In this document: positions 22,200 to 23,069 of the stretch, in pieces | Numbering within the stretch: the stretch's first letter is position 1 | Layout: every line of letters starts with the position of its first letter | Source of the DNA: a virus | DNA: 23,069 nucleotides | Reading direction: 5' to 3' (one strand) | IMG/VR virus record: IMGVR_UViG_3300025098_000307 | Location: 1-23,069 of that record | Translations under genes and position numbers: made by a program | Notes under the pieces: generated by a model | What the model was told of the DNA's origin: nothing | The model's database searches: none | The model's input: only the letters and a program-made list of their open reading frames with translations

Positions 22200-23024
22200 A
22201 GGTGTTGCGTCATACTTGATTTCAACCAGACCTGCGACATCACGAACAGCCGCGCCTGCTTTCAACATACCGTTGCACAAGAAAGAAGTCTTCTGTGGAA
22301 CGTAGTCAATAGAAGTTTTCATGTCCATGCCAATAGCAAGACCAATTGCAGATTTGTCAAATGCGTAAGCACTAACAACATCAGAAGCAACAGTTAGACC
22401 GCCTTCTGCACGATCTTCAAGAACAACAACATTAAAACCTGCAAATGTGTTAACTTCACCATTTACTAGAGCTTTAACATTTTGGTAGTCAGCAGATGAT
22501 ACTTTCTCATCAGCTAATAGACCTGCAAGACCAGTACCGTTGATAGCAACAGTAAGATCACCAGAACCAACACCTGCTTTAACCAACGCAACTTTAGCGT
22601 CAATCAAGTCAGAAGCAAGAAGACCAGTAGTAGTAGTACCTACAGCAGTAGGAGTAGCCGCATCCATAGCCGCAATTACTAGTTGGTCAAGTCTACGACC
22701 TAATGCACCTGCAATAGTAGTAGCTAGTTCTTGTTTTTCGTCAAAGTTTACTTCAGCCGCATCAAATACATCAGTGTACTCTGGAGCATTCCAGTTAGAT
22801 AAAGTGGCTGTAATAAGGCTGTGTGCAACATCCATTGGATCAACGTCAGCACTGGTAGCTTTTTGATTAGCTAGACCTTTGCCCATTGCACGGAACTTGT
22901 AAGTGTCGCCAACTACGTTGTTACGTACAGTTACGGTGTCACGAAGGAGAGATGCGTTTTGAAACGCGTGTTTTACCATGCTGTCAAATTCAGTAACAGC
23001 TACTGGAGATAAGTTAATACTCAT
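22194..23024 (-). CDS. Major capsid protein
   Basis: A 276-residue protein with the HK97-fold character of podoviral major capsid proteins: N-terminal MSINLSPVAVTEFDSMVKHA, a beta strand-rich middle with GDTYKFRAMGKG, the VAHSLITATLSNWNAPEYTD segment (the extended arm region in this family) and KTSIDYVPQKTSFLCNGMLK at the end. It is shorter than T7 gp10A (345) but suits marine podovirus capsids. GAGGAT precedes the ATG by seven bases. A strong terminator follows, as expected for the most highly expressed structural gene. The scaffold and portal would lie to the right of the window. The assignment is firm by motif style and order. Confidence 0.85.
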   Translation of the reverse strand: MSINLSPVAVTEFDSMVKHAFQNASLLRDTVTVRNNVVGDTYKFRAMGKGLANQKATSADVDPMDVAHSLITATLSNWNAPEYTDVFDAAEVNFDEKQELATTIAGALGRRLDQLVIAAMDAATPTAVGTTTTGLLASDLIDAKVALVKAGVGSGDLTVAINGTGLAGLLADEKVSSADYQNVKALVNGEVNTFAGFNVVVLEDRAEGGLTVASDVVSAYAFDKSAIGLAIGMDMKTSIDYVPQKTSFLCNGMLKAGAAVRDVAGLVEIKYDATPA

Positions 23025-23069
23025 TATAATATCCTCGAAAAAGAGATTTTTAATTTAATAGTTTTTCAA
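23025..23069 (-). promoter_or_regulatory. Leader of the capsid gene
   Basis: The 45 bases upstream of the capsid ATG are very AT-rich and hold the binding site GAGGAT seven bases before the start. No complete promoter is visible before the window ends, so I annotate the leader only. Confidence 0.4.

Noticed and set aside
23025-23033. TATAAT just upstream of the capsid start as a promoter
   Set aside because: The hexamer lies in the spacing between GAGGAT and ATG, so transcription from it would start inside the gene without a binding site.
1-23069. tRNA genes, integrase or attachment site
   Set aside because: No tRNA-like cloverleaf, no integrase reading frame and no obvious att-type core was found on reading both strands by eye; a tRNA search program would be needed to exclude them fully.

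Overview
The window is about 23 kb of a tailed double-stranded DNA bacteriophage or prophage, presumably infecting an aquatic (perhaps marine) bacterium. The genes are nearly gap-free and joined by ATGA or TAATG stop-start overlaps. The virion block follows the order of a T7-type podovirus, and several small proteins resemble families I know from marine phages. Host and formal taxonomy cannot be fixed from the sequence. I see no integrase, terminase, portal, phage RNA polymerase or DNA polymerase, so a large part of the genome lies outside.

Region 1 (1-2077, minus strand) is a leftward early recombination operon. In transcription order it holds two small unknown proteins, a DUF1071-type single-strand annealing protein, a YqaJ-type exonuclease with a TTG start, a probable single-stranded-DNA-binding protein with an acidic Phe-ending tail, and a coiled-coil gene cut by the window edge. 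Region 2 (2078-2195) is a divergent control region. It has a leftward promoter with a perfect TTGACA box, a rightward promoter, and palindromic candidate operators over the rightward one.

Region 3 (2196-4985, plus strand) is a lambda-like rightward early operon: a Cro/CI-like regulator, a replication initiator carrying a phased iteron array inside its own coding sequence (a candidate origin), three small proteins (two with helix-turn-helix regions), a NinB-like protein, an HNH nuclease and a small acidic protein. It ends at a strong intrinsic terminator at 5024-5049. Region 4 (5064-5855, plus strand) starts immediately after that terminator from an extended -10 promoter. It encodes four very small, very basic proteins, two of them under 60 residues.

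Region 5 (5852-23024, minus strand) is the late virion and lysis block. From right to left it holds the major capsid protein, a terminator, the tail-tube adaptor, the tail nozzle, a gp14-like internal protein, three large internal virion proteins, a tail fibre with a T7-type N-terminus, a DUF7936-like protein, two small coiled-coil or membrane proteins, a probable holin, two exported proteins, a membrane-anchored coiled-coil protein and an M15-family endolysin. The overall picture is a chimera: a lambda-like recombination and replication region under a divergent switch, joined to a T7-like podoviral virion block.
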